Origin: Candidatus Tayloriibacteriota bacterium
GTDB lineage: Bacteria > Patescibacteriota > Minisyncoccia > Phycocordibacterales > PALSA-1337
DNA length: 7,045 bases
Assembly: GCA_003170325.1 (NCBI GenBank)
Contig: PMZP01000086.1
Coordinates: 1 to 7,045 of the forward strand
Reading direction: 5' to 3'
Below the pieces are notes generated by a model. That model was not told the origin of the DNA and made no database searches. It worked only from the letters and a program-made list of their open reading frames with translations. The translations under genes and the position numbers were made by a program. This document shows positions 5,484-7,045 of the stretch, piece after piece (position 1 is the stretch's first letter; every line of letters starts with the position of its first letter).

Positions 5484-7045
5484 ATGTTTACCCTAACCAG
5501 ATCTGAACACAATCCGATCCTCTCTCCCCTGCGCGAGCATCCCTGGGAAGCCGCCGCGGCTTTTAACGGCTGTCCGATCGTCAATGAGAAGAAAACGTAT
5601 ATGGTCTATCGAGCCATGTCAGAGCCGGACCTTCTCCGGGAACCGCATATCCGCATGTCCTCAATCGGACGGGCCATTTCTGTGAACGGCATTGATTATG
5701 AAGACCGTCAGGTGCTCATTTCACCAGATCGTGAATTTGATTTTTATGGTTGTGAGGATCCGCGCGTCACTAAATTAGATGGTAAGTATTACATATTCTA
5801 CACGGCACTCGGCGGCTACCCTTTTTCCGCGGATAACATCAAAATCGCGGTGGCCATTTCCGATGACCTGAACGAGATCACGGAAAAACATCTGGTCACG
5901 CCATTCAATGCCAAAGCCATGGCTCTATTCCCTGAAAAGGTCAATGGTAAAATAGTAGCCCTGCTGACAGTGAACACCGATCGCAAGCCTTCGGATATCT
6001 GCTATGTCGAATTCGATAAGCCTGAAGACATGTGGTCGACGGATTTTTGGGATGAATGGTGGAAAAATCTGGAATCTCATAAGGTGAGCATCCGCAGAGT
6101 GCCGAGTGATCACATCGAATTGGGCGCGCCGCCGGTCCTCACTGACAAAGGCTGGCTGGTCGTTTATTCGCATATCCAGCGCTATGGCCAAAGCGACCAG
6201 GTTTTCGGCATCGAAACGGTATTGCTCGATACCGATAATCCCCGCCAGGTCATCGGTCGGACCAAAGGCCCATTCATGGTACCCGACGAATATTACGAGC
6301 ACACCGGTCAAGTCGCCCATGTCATCTTCCCTTCTGGAGCTCTCATACGCGACGAACATCTGGAGATCTACTATGGCGCGGCGGATACACACTGCGCCTT
6401 GGCAAAGATCCCTTTGCACAATCTTTTGGATAGCATGATCGAAGGTCGGAAGTCCTTCGTCAAACGATTCGCGGGCAATCCTATCATCTCTCCGCGCCCA
6501 GGAATGCTCTGGGAAGCGCGAGGTACTTTGAATCCCGGCGCCATAGACCTTGGCAAGAAGACGCACCTCATGTATCGGGCCGTTTCTGCAGATAATATAT
6601 CGACTATTGGGTATGCCTCGTCGATAGACGGTCTATCTATCGACGAGCGTTCCGATAAGCCCGTCTATTTCGCTAGAGCCGATTTCGAGTCCAAAGGATG
6701 CGAAGATCCGCGCTTGATGAAGATCGGCGGCCGCATATTCATGATGTATACGGCCTACGACGGTGATACGCCCAGAGTGGCCGTGACCTCGATCGCCGAA
6801 GCTGATTTTCTCATGAAGAAATGGGGATCCTGGACAAAACCGGAGATCATCACTCCGCCATCAGTCGCCAATAAAGACGCGGCGATCCTGCCGGAGCCGG
6901 CCAAAGGCGGTTATATGGTGTTCCACCGGGTGCATGAGAGCGTCTGCGCCGATTTCGTGGCGTCGCTGGATTTTTCTAAATACAAGATCACTCAATGCAT
7001 CGAGATCATCACGCCCCGCCGCGGTATGTGGGACGGCGGAAAGGT
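5484..7045 (+). CDS. Tandem double-GH130 protein, truncated by window edge
   Basis: An uninterrupted frame runs from ATG 5484 past the window end (520 full codons seen), 16 bases after the previous gene. It encodes two successive GH130 modules. Module A (about 4-320) has NPILSP (8-13), GCEDPR (89-94, acid D92), ALFPEKVNGK (147-156), HIELGAPPVLTDKGW (210-224) and YYGAADTH (296-303). Module B (from about 325, incomplete) has NPIISP, LWEARGTLNP, MYRA, GYASSIDG, GCEDPR (405-410, acid D408) and LPEPAKGGYMVFHR. The two acids are 316 residues apart, about one GH130 domain length, so this is a repeat of whole domains, not one large one. There is no signal peptide or membrane segment, so it is probably cytoplasmic. 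Module B resembles the preceding protein in its N-terminal blocks, while module A is more divergent (FNGCPIV in place of FNPAVI). Substrate, and phosphorylase or hydrolase activity, are unknown. Confidence 0.88.
   Translation, partial: MFTLTRSEHNPILSPLREHPWEAAAAFNGCPIVNEKKTYMVYRAMSEPDLLREPHIRMSSIGRAISVNGIDYEDRQVLISPDREFDFYGCEDPRVTKLDGKYYIFYTALGGYPFSADNIKIAVAISDDLNEITEKHLVTPFNAKAMALFPEKVNGKIVALLTVNTDRKPSDICYVEFDKPEDMWSTDFWDEWWKNLESHKVSIRRVPSDHIELGAPPVLTDKGWLVVYSHIQRYGQSDQVFGIETVLLDTDNPRQVIGRTKGPFMVPDEYYEHTGQVAHVIFPSGALIRDEHLEIYYGAADTHCALAKIPLHNLLDSMIEGRKSFVKRFAGNPIISPRPGMLWEARGTLNPGAIDLGKKTHLMYRAVSADNISTIGYASSIDGLSIDERSDKPVYFARADFESKGCEDPRLMKIGGRIFMMYTAYDGDTPRVAVTSIAEADFLMKKWGSWTKPEIITPPSVANKDAAILPEPAKGGYMVFHRVHESVCADFVASLDFSKYKITQCIEIITPRRGMWDGGK

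Noticed and set aside
5925..6566. A 213-codon open frame on the minus strand
   Set aside because: It lies entirely inside the double-GH130 gene, whose plus-strand translation shows clear conserved motifs. The antisense product has no recognisable features.
1..7045. CRISPR array, insertion sequence, phage or toxin-antitoxin genes
   Set aside because: No regularly spaced repeats, transposase motifs, terminal inverted repeats or small paired genes of that type were seen on either strand.

Overview
The window looks like chromosomal DNA from a small-genome bacterium of the Patescibacteria (Candidate Phyla Radiation), most likely a Parcubacteria-like lineage. This placement is an inference. It rests on compact genes with short gaps, no clear Shine-Dalgarno sequences, a lone rpmA without rplU beside it, rplI paired with a membrane-anchored S41 protease, and a small exported lysozyme-like protein of a kind I associate with these genomes. 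The code appears to be standard bacterial code 11. TGA ends two genes and no TGA codon interrupts any gene I read, which argues against the TGA=Gly lineages.

Layout. Bases 86-880 (+) encode a polysaccharide lyase 14-like protein with no signal peptide. It converges on a minus-strand exported lysozyme/transglycosylase-like gene (982-1497). A GAAA-loop terminator between them (894-923) folds perfectly only on the minus strand. A 286-base AT-rich gap with a good minus-strand promoter follows, then rpmA (L27, 1784-2056, +). A highly structured 132-base gap separates rpmA from a convergent minus-strand pair: an S41 C-terminal processing protease (3874-2660) followed 24 bases later by rplI (L9, 2635-2189).

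A divergent promoter region (about 3875-3986) leads into a plus-strand operon that fills the rest of the window. It holds a stand-alone mannose-6-phosphate isomerase-type cupin (3987-4337), a membrane-anchored GH130 protein (4355-5467), and a long gene (5484 to beyond 7045) with two GH130 modules in tandem. The last gene is open at the window edge.

How the genes may work together. GH130 enzymes act on beta-mannosides, many of them by phosphorolysis that releases mannose-1-phosphate. A mannose-6-phosphate isomerase-type cupin would link mannose phosphate to fructose-6-phosphate. Three GH130 modules plus the cupin in one tight operon suggest a cytoplasmic beta-mannoside or beta-mannan salvage, storage or synthesis system. 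The first enzyme is probably tethered to the inner face of the membrane. This is the most interesting part of the window. The substrate, and whether each module is a phosphorylase or a hydrolase, cannot be settled from the sequence alone.
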